Positions 21,481-33,294 of a stretch of 64,000 nucleotides of DNA are shown one piece after another. The stretch is from contig CM073596.1 in NCBI GenBank assembly GCA_037074705.1, forward strand, positions 28,990,001-29,054,000. The letters are read 5' to 3'. The notes beneath the pieces are model-generated. The model was not told where the DNA came from, made no database searches, and was given only the letters and a program-made list of their open reading frames with translations. Within the stretch, counting starts at the first letter, position 1. Every line of letters begins with the position of its first letter. This stretch comes from Zhengitettix transpicula (Eukaryota > Arthropoda > Insecta > Orthoptera > Tetrigidae). The position numbers and the translations under genes were made by a program.

Positions 21481-22935
21481 TTGAATTGCCGTATTGATCA
21501 GAATGAATAAAAGCCATATAATAAAATAAATATTTAAACCGAATATTTTATTACATCATTTTAACACCAATATATTTATGCATTACAAGTTCTCAGTGAC
21601 AATAAGATTATTGTTAATAAATCGCTGGTAGTTACTTTTTAATTCGTGAGCTTAAATACTCAATCCAACAAAATTCATTTAATTTTTTTTACCAACGAGG
21701 AATATTACGTTCAATAATCATTATTGGTCGAATTTTGTACTATTCAATGCTAAAACTCATATAAGTAACATTAATTCACCAAAAAGCAACGTTTATATGT
21801 AGAGAAATGAATTTTAAGAGATAATCCAGGGACATGTAAGTTAATACGCATCTCCCCTCGTGATGTTAGAGGTTATTTTAACAGTTGTCTCCGAGTTATT
21901 TCCGACCTTCCTGTCGTGTTTCTTCAGCTCAGGCATTTCCTCAAGAGCGGCCTAGTCTCTTTTATTTGGGATTCCGCCTCCAGATCCCCATTAGTGAGTG
22001 AAGAAGGTACTCGGCGAAATCTGAGGCGAGGGCCAGTGAAGACGAGAAGTGACGATGCTGTCTGAGAAGACCTTGCGAACACAAGCCATCCGTGTCACTG
22101 ACCTCGCCTCAACACACGACTTCGGAACACTGCGAAGCTCGTCCATGGCGCAGGTTACGACATTCACAATGATTTACATACCATCCCGAACAGTTCTATC
22201 AGATTCAGAAGTCTGGAGTATTTACAATCACTACAATTTAAAATTTGAAGTACGTCTCATGAGGCGGTATCAGATGTCTATATAAATAGATGAACACTTT
22301 TGTCCCAGCATTGCTTACAGTCGAGTGATCTGAAGGTTGTCATCTAAATTTACCGACTATCTTGCTGAATTTTTTTCACCGGTACATGGCCGGACTGAAT
22401 ACAATGAAAATTTTTGACCTTATGGCGAGCCGTCAGAATGATCATAAACCATCCTTTCACAGCTGGAAAAAAAAAAGTATTTTGTTACTGTTTTTCGAAA
22501 AACCTGTCGGATGGATTTAAATGAGATTTACTAATTTTTGTGTAAAGCAATAAAAAATAGCATCTTCTGTTTTGAAACAAAATAGCGAACATTTAAAAAT
22601 CTGTTTGACACCTTTGGCATTGGATCTGTTTGATATACGAAAAAAAAATTGTCTGAAAGGTTTTTCCTGAAGTGATACGACTTTGGGGCTATCGTAAATA
22701 GTCATTTTAAAAAAGTTGAAACTTATCTGTCGAATTTTCTTTTCGGTTTATCGTCAGCATATGATTTTTGATAATTTGGAAATTTAAAACTAATTTATGT
22801 AAGGTTTCTACAAGAGTTTATGAAGTGATAGAGTTGATTTTGTAATAATATAAATATTAAAGAGGATGAAAGTATTAAGAAACAAAGGAACGACTTCTGC
22901 TAAATCAGGAACCAGCTATCATCCGATCATTAACT
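21481..22935. other. Unassigned interval with a GC island and a possible core promoter
   Basis: The GC-rich patch at 22,020-22,170 has no recognised coding. TCTATATAAATAG at 22,278 is followed 30-40 bp later by TTACAGTCGAGTG, which resembles an insect TATA-plus-initiator arrangement. Support is weak. The minus frame at 22,517-22,705 is unrecognised. Confidence 0.25.
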
Positions 22936-23978
22936 TCTATTAAATAAAATTTACTGTATGTATGTTTGTGTGTATGTTCCGCATATATATCAACACACGT
23001 TGAGAAAATTTCACCAAATTTCAAACACGTGTTCGTGGCGACCAGAAAACATAAACTGTGGAGGTAAAATACGTCTACCACCCCCAGGAGTTAGGGTGGA
23101 CGGAGAGGAAATTTTCTAACATGCAAAAAAGGTCCAAATTTAAGCGGATAATTATTTTTCGGGTTTAAAGTGATTTATAGTGTTCCAACGGATGTTATCC
23201 ATTAATAGCATGGGAAAGGAGAACCCTTAGGGGTGGGGTGCAGGGGTGTTACAAGAAAATAACGCGAACACAACCGAGATTGGATCACTTTTTAAGTTAT
23301 CCCAGTTGTTACAATCGAGTTTTGTTGGTTATTTACACGCTGTTGAATTTTAATTGATAATTTTAGGTTTTGTGCAGAACCGACAAATCGCATTACTTAA
23401 AATAATTGAGAACTACTTGTTTTCCTGACAGACACTTTCCCGATTGTCGTTTTCCCGAAAGGAGGATCATTTTTCCGAAAGGTTTGTTTTTACGCTGAGT
23501 TTAAATAAGACGACCAACTTGCCACATAAACCCCATATAAACATGTTAGCCGACAAATTTTTGCCTGGATTAAATATTTTTATTTCTCTAGATGTTCTAT
23601 AATTTAAACCTCTTTCGGGCTTGGTAGTGAAGCAGCCTTAATTACATAAAAATAACAAAAAAATCGATATTGGAGTAAAATCCGGGGTTATGGTTGTCAA
23701 CGAGTTTCATTTCAACTTGTTTAACTCCGCAAATCGGGAGTGGTCGGGGGTGGAAATTTTATAACATGTTAAATGGTCGATATATGCGTGGAATAAATAT
23801 TTGTCGTGGTCAATTACATTGATAGTATTTTTACCGATGTTGTTTGTGTACAATTTCAACCTCTTTCGGCATGGAATGGGAGCTATCTTAGGCGTGAGGG
23901 TTACATAAAAATAACGAAACTAAACCGAGATTGGATTTAGATTGGGGGTTTTGTATATGTGGCAACCCGGGCACCTAG
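22936..23978 (+). mobile_element. Helitron-like element interrupted by repeat X
   Basis: Starts TCTATTAAATAAAATTTACT and ends GGGCACCTAG before TT, matching the family termini. The 5' third reads like the 58.4 kb elements: TTTCACCAAATTTC, ACACGTGTTC, CGACCAGAAAACA, CGTCTACCACCCCC, GGATGTTATC, ACGCGAACACAACCGAG. At about 23,286 repeat X interrupts it, and Helitron-type sequence resumes near 23,505 with ACATGTTA, CGATATATGCGTGGAATAAA, CCGATGTTGTTTGTG and ACCGAGATTGG. No Rep or helicase domain. Confidence 0.82.
23286..23500 (+). repeat. Repeat X, copy 1 (inside a Helitron)
   Basis: Begins CACTTTTTAAGTTAT, includes GTCGAG/CGAGTTTTGTTGGTTATTT, TTACACGCTGTTGAATTTT, GACAAATCGCATTACTTAAA and CCTGACAGACA, and ends with TCCCGATTGTCGTTTTCC and CCGAAAGG repeated twice. 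Copies 2 and 3 are at 25,311 and 43,780. Origin unknown; no coding. Confidence 0.8.
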
Positions 23979-25310
23979 TTATATTTAAATAAAACACAGA
24001 ATCTTGAAATGAATAAGATAGGTATTGATGCTGTGAATGGCACAATTTCTTGACATTATATCCCTTTGCTTATGAGAAGTGTTCGTATACTGACATGGTA
24101 TGTAGGTAATCCCTGCGTTGACAGTTGCTGCAACCGTCTCCTAATCGTTGTAGGGGGGGGGGGGGTCATAGGCCCACCGTGATCGTTGCAGATCCTGTTT
24201 TCGCGGTGGCGTTTCTTGTCTTCCGCAACAACACTGCAATTACTGTTCTGGCCAGCTGGGGAGACGTGGTTAGGAATGCCGACGCTCGGCTCGTGATTAA
24301 TTCTGGCACGCGGCTCCATTAATAAACTCCCTTCCAAACCTCGAGGGCAACAAGCGATAGGGGGAGTTATCAATATCGCTGCAGACAGCATTACAGCGTA
24401 AAGGTGGAGCATCAAATATAAACATTACAGGAGGATTCATGTTCCCACTAATTATCGTAATTTCTCCTCTGCATTTCCACAACCACGACCACGCTTCTAA
24501 AGTAATGAGAAAAGCATAGAATAAATACAGAAAAAAAAGTATTTCTTCCAAAAGTAGTCGTTACGAATAAGAATATAATTGGAAAATAATAATTGCACAT
24601 GAATCCTACTTTTAAAAATATCCTAGTTATGTTGAGTAAGACGATACTATTCACTGAGCGCATTTATTTGTTAATTTATTCACTATTACTACTTTTCAAA
24701 ATATTATTTATATTTAACTGCCGTTAAGCTATGATCAACGGCAGCATTTAATATTCATTCAATCCTATAATTTTGGACGTCGAACAAATTATAGTAACAC
24801 ACAATAATTTTGATCAAGTAATTTTTTGTGCTATAACTTATATAGTTAATGTGTACGATTTATTAAAATTCTTGAAAAATAACTGATCGTTCGTGATCAG
24901 TTACAGCTATATTTTAAAAACTTTATTTGTTCATTCCGTGCGAAAAATTGTTCACTATATTATTGGTATCATAATTTCGATTTTATAACATAGGATCAAA
25001 ATACAACTATAACATAAATATAGTGTTTTGATGGAAACAGTAAACGCTTTCTTTAACGCTGTCTCACATTTTCCCTGTATTTGATTACATTTAATAGTAT
25101 TTTCAATGATGATATGCTAATAAATAATAAATATAATTTAGTTATTTATAACTAGATAGTTCTGTAAATACTGAAGACTTTCTTAGAAAGCAATTTTTAA
25201 TGAAAACATGTCAACAAGACACGTTTTGTCGAAAATTATATGAGTTTTAGAAACCTAACGAGTAATTTGTCAAGTAATTTATGGTATACGGGAAAATACT
25301 GGCCGTAATG
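23979..25310. other. Unassigned interval with GC island and G13 tract
   Basis: A GC-rich patch at 24,100-24,420 has open frames on both strands (119 codons minus, 65 plus) but no recognised domain. It holds an uninterrupted run of 13 G at 24,153-24,165. A small palindrome AACTGATC...GATCAGTT lies at about 24,881-24,902. The rest is AT-rich. Confidence 0.4.
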
Positions 25311-25464
25311 AAGCACTTTTTAAGTTATTCCAGTTGTTACCGTCGAGTTTTGTTGGTTATTTACACGCTGTTGAATTTTCATTGATAATTTTAGGTTTTG
25401 TGCGGAACCGACAAATCGCATTGCTTAAAATAATTGAGAACTCGTTATTTTCCTGACAGACACT
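25311..25464 (+). repeat. Repeat X, copy 2
   Basis: Matches copy 1 from CACTTTTTAAGTTAT to CCTGACAGACACT, where the TIR element starts. The CCCGATTGTCG part that follows in copies 1 and 3 is absent here. Related CGGGAAAACG motifs are scattered at 25,930-26,055 and may be its displaced remainder. Confidence 0.8.
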
Positions 25465-25865
25465 GGAATAATTTCAACCATACTTGGTACACGCGTCACT
25501 TACGATCCAGGAACAAACACTGAGGATTTAAGACAACTGTAGCACCACTGTGTGTGTTGGCGGAAAAGACTGGCAGTGTTTCAAATATTCGAAAACGGCA
25601 GAAGTTTTCGTCGAGTACATAGTTTACAGAGTCGCTCAGATGTTTTTAAGGGTCTAATTTTAAACCCTAATGGCAAGGGGAACTTCTGTAGGGGTGGAGG
25701 TGACAAATTAATGAGATAATGACGGACTTTAGTGTCGAATCCAGAGTTGTTGTAGTTGTTCAGTTTAATTATGACGTTCCGGCAGAGCTGTAGTTTTCTT
25801 AAATCCACAGGGTTTGTTCCTTGACCGTAAGAAACGCGTGTACTAAGTTTGATTGGTATTGTTCC
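25465..25865 (-). mobile_element. TIR element (about 400 bp), copy 1
   Basis: Inverted ends of about 80 bp: GGAATAATTTCAACCATACT...CGCGTCACTTACGATCCAGG on the left, and the reverse complement (GTAAGAAACGCGTG, TTGATTGGTATTGTTCC) on the right. The whole is the reverse complement of the element at 44,013-44,408. The interior includes GGGGTGGAGGTGACAAA and GTCGAATCCAGAGT, which read like the 3' parts of the Helitrons here. No transposase. The target duplication is not clear. Confidence 0.82.
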
Positions 25866-27455
25866 ACGCATTAATTAATAACTTAATTTACAATAATTAT
25901 CATGTATAATAATATAACTAAACTATAGTTTTCGAGAAAACGCACCTTCTGGGAAAATGTTCGATCACGATATTGGCCTGTCGAGCAAACGTCAATCGTG
26001 ATAATGTCGTCGGGAAAACGTGCATCGGGCAAGTAACTGTCGGGATCTTCTACTCGTCCCGTGATATTTATAATACACGTCATTATTATGCTAATTAGCA
26101 GCTATGTCAATTACAGAAAATGATGATGGTTATAATTACTCAAATATGATTAGATTCACTCAGGCTTCATAAAAATTATTCAAGTATTTAACGCACACAT
26201 TTACGTAAGCGTCGTAAAGTTCGTTTAATTTACGTCCTAGTTTGATGTTAGTGAAGTATTGTCCATCTTTTTCATTATATTCGTCCTGATGTGACTAAAT
26301 TATATAGGTAAACATTCCGCAAGGATTTTTAAAATAATTAATTACTGTTGTTCGTTGTGACTGCCACCGAGGTCGGCCCAATTACAGTTTATAAATATTC
26401 ATATCCTCTGTTGGTGGCCATTGTCTTCTAGTGTACACGGCAGTCAGTGATCCTTTCCAGCAATTACTTCTGAATGAGCGCGTATTCCGCGAAGAGGAAG
26501 TGACTGTGCCTTACAACTCTCTGAATACGAAGATACCCGTGACACACGAGGTCATTACGACTCGATGGGTGCAATCCCATTAGTCAGCCGTTTTCATCTC
26601 CTTTCTATTTTCGCACACCGTACTCTGACGTCATTTACTTGCTCTTCCTTGGTCTGCTCGACTGTGACCATATTATTGTTGGTTCGTTAGCTCCAACTTA
26701 GAGGAAATCAATCAAGATTTCCGTCCTGTTAACGAAGCGCTCCATTAATTTCACTGCCCACAAAAATACAATTTATTTGCTTCATCTAATGGTAACGACC
26801 TCTTTATCAACGCATAATGAAACTAATTTCCGAGATCGACTCGCTGTGGTGTTTTTATGTATGTTCAATACAGAAGAAACACAACGACTGGACTCTTAAA
26901 ATGGAAACATATTAAATTCATTTATTTGGACTTTAAAATAATTCACCAATTTTTTCTCGTAACATCCTGCAGTATAATCTTTAAAAAATTAATGGAAGAA
27001 ATTCTCGCGGCAATTCGAACAATCAGGGAAAATTCTTTCAGCAGTTATAGTTATTTAATACAAAATCAGCATAATGTGACTGCTCATTATTAAGCGACGA
27101 TACTCGTAGTGTACAGGGTTGGAACTCGGATACATTTTTTTTTAATGTTGGAGGTTACAGTGAAGTAAATAATCCGCCTTTGATTTTATATTAAGGTAAA
27201 CAACAATTAAAAATATTTCGTCACTTGTTAAGGAGCTAATTAATTCTGCCAGACGAAACCTGAAAAATAAACGGCGGAGCAAGCCAAAATGTCGAAATTA
27301 AAATTATAAAACTTAAAACGTCTGCGTAAAAAGTTTACCAACTAGTTAAATAATGAGCAAATAACAGAAGAAATTAGGGCAAAATTGAACACTTTTTGCT
27401 TTTCATTTGAGTTCGTCACTTGGTTCGTGTAGAGAATTGTACTTACGTATTTCTA
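25866..27455. other. Unassigned interval
   Basis: 25,930-26,055 holds several CGGGAAAACG/CGAGAAAACG-like motifs, possibly repeat X remnants. A GC-richer patch at 26,370-26,720 is unrecognised. Otherwise AT-rich. Confidence 0.35.
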
Positions 27456-27540
27456 ATAACCTGACGAAAGCATCAAGACTCGTGTGTTATTTAATTTATC
27501 ACTTATTTTTGTCTATTATTTATATATTTTTTTCATTTCA
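27456..27540 (+). repeat. FB element arm fragment
   Basis: AACCTGACGAAAGCATCAAG followed by GTGTGTTATTTAATTTA and TTTTTGTCTATTATTTATA matches the FB arm order (CCTGACGAAAG, GTTGTGTGGTATTTATATTA, TTTTTGTCTGTATTGG) with many changes. A lone diverged arm. Confidence 0.5.
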
Positions 27541-27754
27541 CCTACATTGTTTTGAATAAATAACTATAAATTACTAACAATAATCTTGTTCTAGATTCAA
27601 TATAGTTATAGTTCCTGATTTGCTGACTATATTAAATGAAGTTCTCACGAAACTATTAATCTTAAAGTATTAATACAATTCCTTTTAGTTAAATATGAGC
27701 TTGATTGTAGTACATACAAGTTCTTATTAATTCGTGTATTTTTTTTTTAATAAT

Positions 27755-27812
27755 TTAAATTTTCTTTGTTTCAGGTAAGTTGCTTTATCATCTGGACAAT
27801 ACTTTGGTAAGA
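27755..27812 (+). promoter_or_regulatory. Candidate recursive splice site (ratchet point) 1
   Basis: TTTTCTTTGTTTCAG ends at 27,774 and GTAAGT begins at 27,775, so a pyrimidine-rich 3' splice site is fused to a strong 5' splice site with nothing between. This is the form of zero-length exons used in recursive splicing of long insect introns. A second donor-like GTAAGA starts at 27,807, which would define a 32-nt cryptic exon. The same layout recurs on the same strand at 54,622. It is not inside a recognised transposon. No flanking exon is identified, so the host gene is unknown. Confidence 0.45.
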
Positions 27813-27996
27813 TCTGTACATAATAAAATTTTATAGGTCTCTATAAAACTCAATTGAAAATTCGGCTTGAAATAATTAATGTAAAAAAAGTATATCTAAT
27901 TTGATATAATTAATTTGAGTTATAATGTGTTCTATTGCGATTGTAGCATTCGTCTGATAAGCTTATACTTATCTACGCGCATTCTATTTTTCTAGA

Positions 27997-28026
27997 GTAA
28001 CAGGCTACATGACGCTCTCAGTACCT
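27997..28026 (-). repeat. RepA 3'-end fragment
   Basis: AGTAACAGGCTACATGACGC resembles the reverse complement of the RepA terminus (GGCTACATGAGGG). Only the terminal ~30 bp is present. About 80 bp of other sequence separates it from the next RepA copy, which has its own, different 3' variant. Confidence 0.45.
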
Positions 28027-28104
28027 TAATGTTTATTTGCCTAGACTCAGATCTTTATTATCGATCTGCTAAAAATTCCATTTCAAGAATTTTTTCAAAG
28101 AAGT

Positions 28105-28410
28105 AAACAGACTACGTATACGGTAATTCTCTTATAGCATACGAAAGGGATTTGAAAGGGGGGATGCGGAAGAGAGAGGAAGGTAGCCAAGGGTTAACTA
28201 GGGCTCCGGGCTCCGGGCTATGGTTTAAGGATCTAACCCGGCAATTCGCCAAAAAGTGATGCAGGGAAAACCCTAGAAAAACCTGCATCAGGTAGGTGCT
28301 TGTCCCACGCTCCTTCGATAGCGGGAGAGGGGTTTACTGTGAGTTCGCAACATTCCCCTCGCCGTACCTTAACTAGTTTAGGAGGCAGCTGGCCGACTAT
28401 TTCAATAGGC
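28105..28410 (-). mobile_element. RepA retroposon copy, 5'-truncated
   Basis: Minus-strand copy from AGACTACGTATACGGTAATT (the ATGTATATGG-type 3' variant) to GGCCGACTATTTCAATAGGC. A 9-bp GGGCTCCGG duplication sits at about 28,201-28,218. No A tail is kept. The sense frame IVGQLPPKLVKVRRGECC is still open here. Confidence 0.87.
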
Positions 28411-29730
28411 TGTGATATTAATTGCATAAATACGGAATGTCGACCTTATCCTTTTGTTTTTAATATTCTTACTGAGGTTGTGTGTAATTATTCCATAATT
28501 TTAAGATGATACTATTTAATGGACATATTTTAATTGTATTCGGCTGTATAAAACGGTTTAATTAACGAACCACGATAGAGCTTGGTGGACAGAACTTAGG
28601 ATGCCAAATTAATCTATATCAGCCTAAGAAAATTATTTTTGTAGGTCTCCTGGATTAAAAACTGATAAAAGTTTGATTCTTCGAAAAAATAGAATTTACC
28701 TGAGACAAGTGAAGTAAATTCCGACTAGTCCTATAAGTTGATATGTGTCGATTTATTTTTGCCTCGGGAGCTTCCCTTTACTCGTTCGATAATAATTGGT
28801 TTGCTCAACCTAAGCTTCATATTTGTTGGTATCTGTTACCAATAATTACAGCATCTCGATTCTCACCTCACGTCACTTTCAGACCCCATGGTTTCCGGAA
28901 ATAAATCCAAATAAGAACGATGTAAGTGGCATTTTGCAAGGCAAGGTACAATTTAAAAAGCACACAGATTTTAAGCAACTGGTTTAATAAAAGTTCAAAT
29001 ATCTGACTGTTTGTTGGATAAACAGGCTGTCACTAAATTATTGAATTCAACTGATTTAAGTTTTTCTTCAATTACTTGTGCATCACTTTCAAATACAATA
29101 CTAAACGTTTAATTATGCTTATAAATACCGCGAAAGATTTATATGAAAACGTCTGCATATCATCCATTGTATTATTTATACTTTCGCATGTAAGTTCTAG
29201 AATTCAATAATTGTAAAAATACCACTTTGGCGTAAAAAATTTACAGGTAAAATTTTGATAGCATATATATAAAAAATATTATTATATTGTAGAACAATTC
29301 TGTTCAAGTGGGATAGTGACACTGTACGCTTTTAAAAGGATTTACTCGTAGATTATTGAGGGTACAGGAATAATTCCTACAAGATTAAGTCAACAGACTG
29401 TAATAGTTGCACATATATTTATCTATATAAATAAATCGAAAACGGTCCAGTTTGTGATCTGAAGTGCGGTAGTTTAGATTAAAGTTAAAACACATTGGAA
29501 TTATCGGCTACGAGTAACTGCATTGTCTTTACAGAAATAACAATTTCTTTGGGAGTATCATTGACACTCTTTCACGCATATTCATAGCAGTTATAGCTTC
29601 AAATTTGACGGAACTGTATTCGTAGGAGACGGAACACAAAGTTCCGCGATGTTAATATTTCGCAAGCCGCGCCGCGGTATTTCTGGATCTTCTCCCCTGA
29701 ATCTCAACCTCCATGAGCCGTTGTACTTTC
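28411..29730. other. Unassigned interval
   Basis: AT-rich. A GC-richer spot at 29,640-29,700 (GCCGCGCCGCGG) has no recognised function. No gene supported. Confidence 0.4.
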
Positions 29731-30321
29731 AGACATGAATTTTTTTTTTAGCGCAACATGCTACATGAGGGTAATCGACATTGGGCAACTCCCCTTTAAT
29801 AGCGTAGGAAGGGATTTGAAAGGGGGGATGCGGGAGGGTAGAGGAAGGTAGCCAAGAGTTAACTAGGGCCGCCGGGCTATATTTTAAGGATCCTACCCGG
29901 TATTCGCCTAAAGAAATGCAGGGAAACCCCTAGAAAAACCTGCATCAGATAGGTCGGGCTTTGGGTACTTGTCCCACGCCCTTCCAATAGCGGGAGAGGA
30001 GTTTTCTGTGGGGACGCAGCATTCCCTTCTCCGTGCCTCGACCAGTTTAGGAGGCAGCTGGCCGACTATTCCAATGGTAATAGCGGACAACTCTTACCGT
30101 ATGCCCAAGGTCTGTGACCCCGGAACATACACCTCTCAGAACTGGCCGAGGTGCCTCGGCTTATGGGAACCTTAGTTCAAAAACGGAGAGGAAAAGGCAT
30201 ACCCAAAGGTAGCCCCTTCGTATCTCTCCTAATAGGTTCTGCCTGCGTGAGAACATCCCTCGCAGGTATTGCCTGCGAGAGAATAGCCCTCGCAAGCCCC
30301 TCCCCAACCCCAGAGATGAAT
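29731..30321 (-). mobile_element. RepA retroposon, full-length copy with ~10-bp target duplication
   Basis: The element is 29,741-30,311 (571 bp). The flanks AGACATGAAT (29,731-29,740) and AGAGATGAAT (30,312-30,321) match at 9 of 10. The poly-T run is at the left. The sense 5' end carries the CCTGCGAG/CTCGCAGG stem-loop twice in tandem (about 30,239-30,298, ~31-bp period), which explains why it is about 40 bp longer than the 18,268 copy. Open frames on both strands match those in the other copies. Confidence 0.92.
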
Positions 30322-31530
30322 GGCCTGTGTGTGCTATTATAACTCCGGCGACAGTTGTCTAGCTGTAAGAAACTCCTTTGCGCTTACAATTGTTTGTCTT
30401 TCACAGAGACATGGGAAGGCGGCGGTAATAGCCTCGCTCAACGCGACAGAACAACCGTAAATAGCAGAAAACTGGACTCTCACGACGGCGTACACTCAAT
30501 TAAAGTTCGACATAAACGGGAATCTCCTGAGGGAATACTTTTATAAAACGTACGCTTATACAGCGATTGCTACTACATCGGTTACATCGACATCCGCTCT
30601 AACTCAACTGCATCAAATAGGTAACATAAGAGACTGTAATTTGCTATGTTGTCGGGTTAACACACGAATTTTTATTCGCAGTGATTACAATAGCGGCGAT
30701 TTGGACAATTTAAAAGTCACATTGAGCTAAACTTTAAAGTTCTTGAAATAATTGTGCTAAAACGGCCAAATATTTGGGCCAGATAAAACAATTCGAACCG
30801 GAGCAAATATCCCTTAAATAATTACTAGGTGCTTCTATAGTACCAGGTTTTGTTTCATTTAATTAATGTTAGTAGGTTCCAAGTGTCACTGAATAATTTA
30901 AAAAAATATATACTGGGTAAAACATGAAAAAACCAGCCAACTTGTCGGAAAGAAATTAATTATTCGTATTGTCTTAATTATTTAGTTATTTTAATTATTC
31001 GGGTTTTAAAAATTTTAAATCTTCCAATAAGTTAAACTTAGTCAAATATTAAAGACAAAATTAACATATTAGATAAACATATTGTTCTTTACGAAATTAA
31101 TTGTTTAGATTAATGCGTGCTATATTCGGCAAACAAAACCGGTTTAATAAATATAAAAACAATTTGAAATTAAATGTTAAAAATTTTCATTTTATTTATA
31201 TAATTTTAATAACATTTTCTATTGACCTAATGCATATATTTTAGATGAGGATAGTTAATATTATTCAAAAATCATTAGTGAAAAGTTGCGCAATATCTAA
31301 TAATTCGTGGAAAAATTGTTTAAATAGAATTTATTTTACCTTATTATTTAACACTGCAAGTTTTTACTATAAGCAATACGCTCAACAGCATTCAGTATAA
31401 AACATTCTTTTCGGCTGTAAATGTTGGCAAAGCACAAAATTGAAATTGAAATTGATATTGTACATATATACATGTTTGTTATATAAAAATATTATTTGTA
31501 AAAAAAATATCTGTTTAAAAAATTGACGTA
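30322..31530. other. Unassigned interval
   Basis: Unrecognised sequence, GC-richer until about 30,620 and AT-rich afterwards. The plus frame at 30,355-30,546 has no domain. Confidence 0.4.
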
Positions 31531-31535
31531 GATAA

Positions 31536-31690
31536 AATTCTCGGGTCTCAACCCGGGCCAATTGTTTGTTAAATAACAACGTTTCGACTGCAAGCTCCGC
31601 CATCGTCATCAGGTTAACAAGCAATTGGCCCGGGTTGAGACCCGAGAATTCTATCTGCAACAGATTATCCTGGAAAGCTGTCGCTCTCTA
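31536..31690. mobile_element. Penelope-type terminal hairpin fragment
   Basis: A perfect 29-bp inverted repeat, 31,536-31,564 against 31,622-31,650, with core TCGGGTCTCAACCCGGGCC; the loop is 57 nt. Read on the minus strand, the loop has ACCTGATGACGATGGCGGAG then AGTCGAAACGTTG, the form of Penelope-like 3' tails. The right arm continues into CTATCTGCAACAGATTATCC and GAAAGCTGTCGC. A relative without the second arm is at 46,393-46,505. The assignment to Penelope-like elements is inference. Confidence 0.6.
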
Positions 31691-33294
31691 ATAAAAAATA
31701 GATATTCAGACTTATAAAAATCTACTAGCAATTTTTTTCTGCACCTTAAGGTGCAAAGGAACGATACATAGTGATAATTTTTATTTTATTAAAATATTTG
31801 TTACAAATTGGCTGGTTTATTCATACATGATTCAATTGAAGCCACATAAATATAACTAATAGAAAACTGACCAATAAAAATTTGCGTTAATGACCTTGTC
31901 CAATTTTGTGTGTCGTAAAAATACGAATATATCGCTTATAAGTGTTGAAGAATTAATGTAAATATATGGTTCTTCCATCTGCATCTACTGTTTTACGATT
32001 ACTAAATTTTCGAGTGACATGCCACAAGACGTACCTCACGAACTTGTCATTCATCTTAGTCTTTCACAAGAATTGCGTTTTAAAATTGCGCCCCGCAATT
32101 TCGCCATCCTTACAAGGGAATTAGCCGGGGTTATTTCCTTACCCACTTCGAGGTCAGCGTTCATTAGGCAGTCTTAATTGCGCAAGCTGCGACCGAGGTC
32201 GCCACAGCTTGAAAATTGATCCGAAACTGTCATTGTTTCTCTGCAGACGTGCTCCGTAACGCGTGACAAAGGCGCGGGAAGGAGAAAATTGTGTAGGCAA
32301 CTCTGGAACAGGAAAAATAGTTGGCCGTATTACTGTCACTGGGAGGAAGTTTGGGGTTTGTGTTGGATCAACGACTTAGTCTGAAATTGCACTGTTCGCA
32401 TGTATTCAATTTATAAATAGTTACCGTTAAGTATAATTAAAATAACATTCTATATGAACTCTCTTCTTTTTATATTTTCTGTAAATATGAAAAATAAATT
32501 CATATTTTCCCTAAATATAAAACATAAAACTTCACAGTTTCATTTTCATACTTACATAAAATATGAATTTATTTTCCGTATAAAATTAACAGAAATGAGT
32601 TTTCGTTATGTCATTCATCAAACAATTAAAAATGGAACCATTCTTGTATAAGAATCGTACTTTATAGAGTTATTATCTTTTTTTTCTCGTACTGGATACT
32701 ACAGTAATGATTCAACTTAGGCGTAGAAAAAATTGTTTTTAATAACAAAATAAATTTAATGACCCATTAACAGATACTAAAAAAATATTTTGTAATATTA
32801 TTTTGTCAATTTTGGAACTGAAACAGAGTTTGATTACTGTTTGAAACGTCGATTCCTAGTTCTCATTTTTCTTTCATACCTTTTGTTTCATCTTTTATAC
32901 TTCTCTAGTTTCGTAATTCTTATTGCTGTAACGTCGTCTTTGACCTGTCTCCTTCATCTTATCCGTTCCTCTATTCATAACTTCCTCTACTTTAAATGAT
33001 TTAGGGAATGGAAAACCCGACAATAACATCTACTGATTATTTTGTCTGTTCCTTACGCCAGTTGGGACAATTTTTTTTGTAATTTAATTTTTTACATTTA
33101 TTTGTAATATTGGTCTCTATGCCACTTCGATTTTTTTTACATTTTATTTTTATCTGATTTATTAAGCTTAATAAAATATCGTATTGCATATAATAATTAA
33201 AGCACACACATCAGTAAGTTTTATATTTCTTTACCGTACATACATAAATAGTAAAATTCAAAGTCAGACTAAGCAAATAAGTACCAACTATTAA
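31691..33294. other. Unassigned interval
   Basis: GC-richer patch at 32,030-32,350, otherwise very AT-rich. TTTGAAACGTCGATTCCTAG at 32,840 resembles a Penelope-type tail motif but stands alone. No gene supported. Confidence 0.4.

Noticed and set aside
24056..24415. 119-codon minus-strand open frame
   Set aside because: Its Pro run is produced by the G13 homopolymer; no domain recognised.
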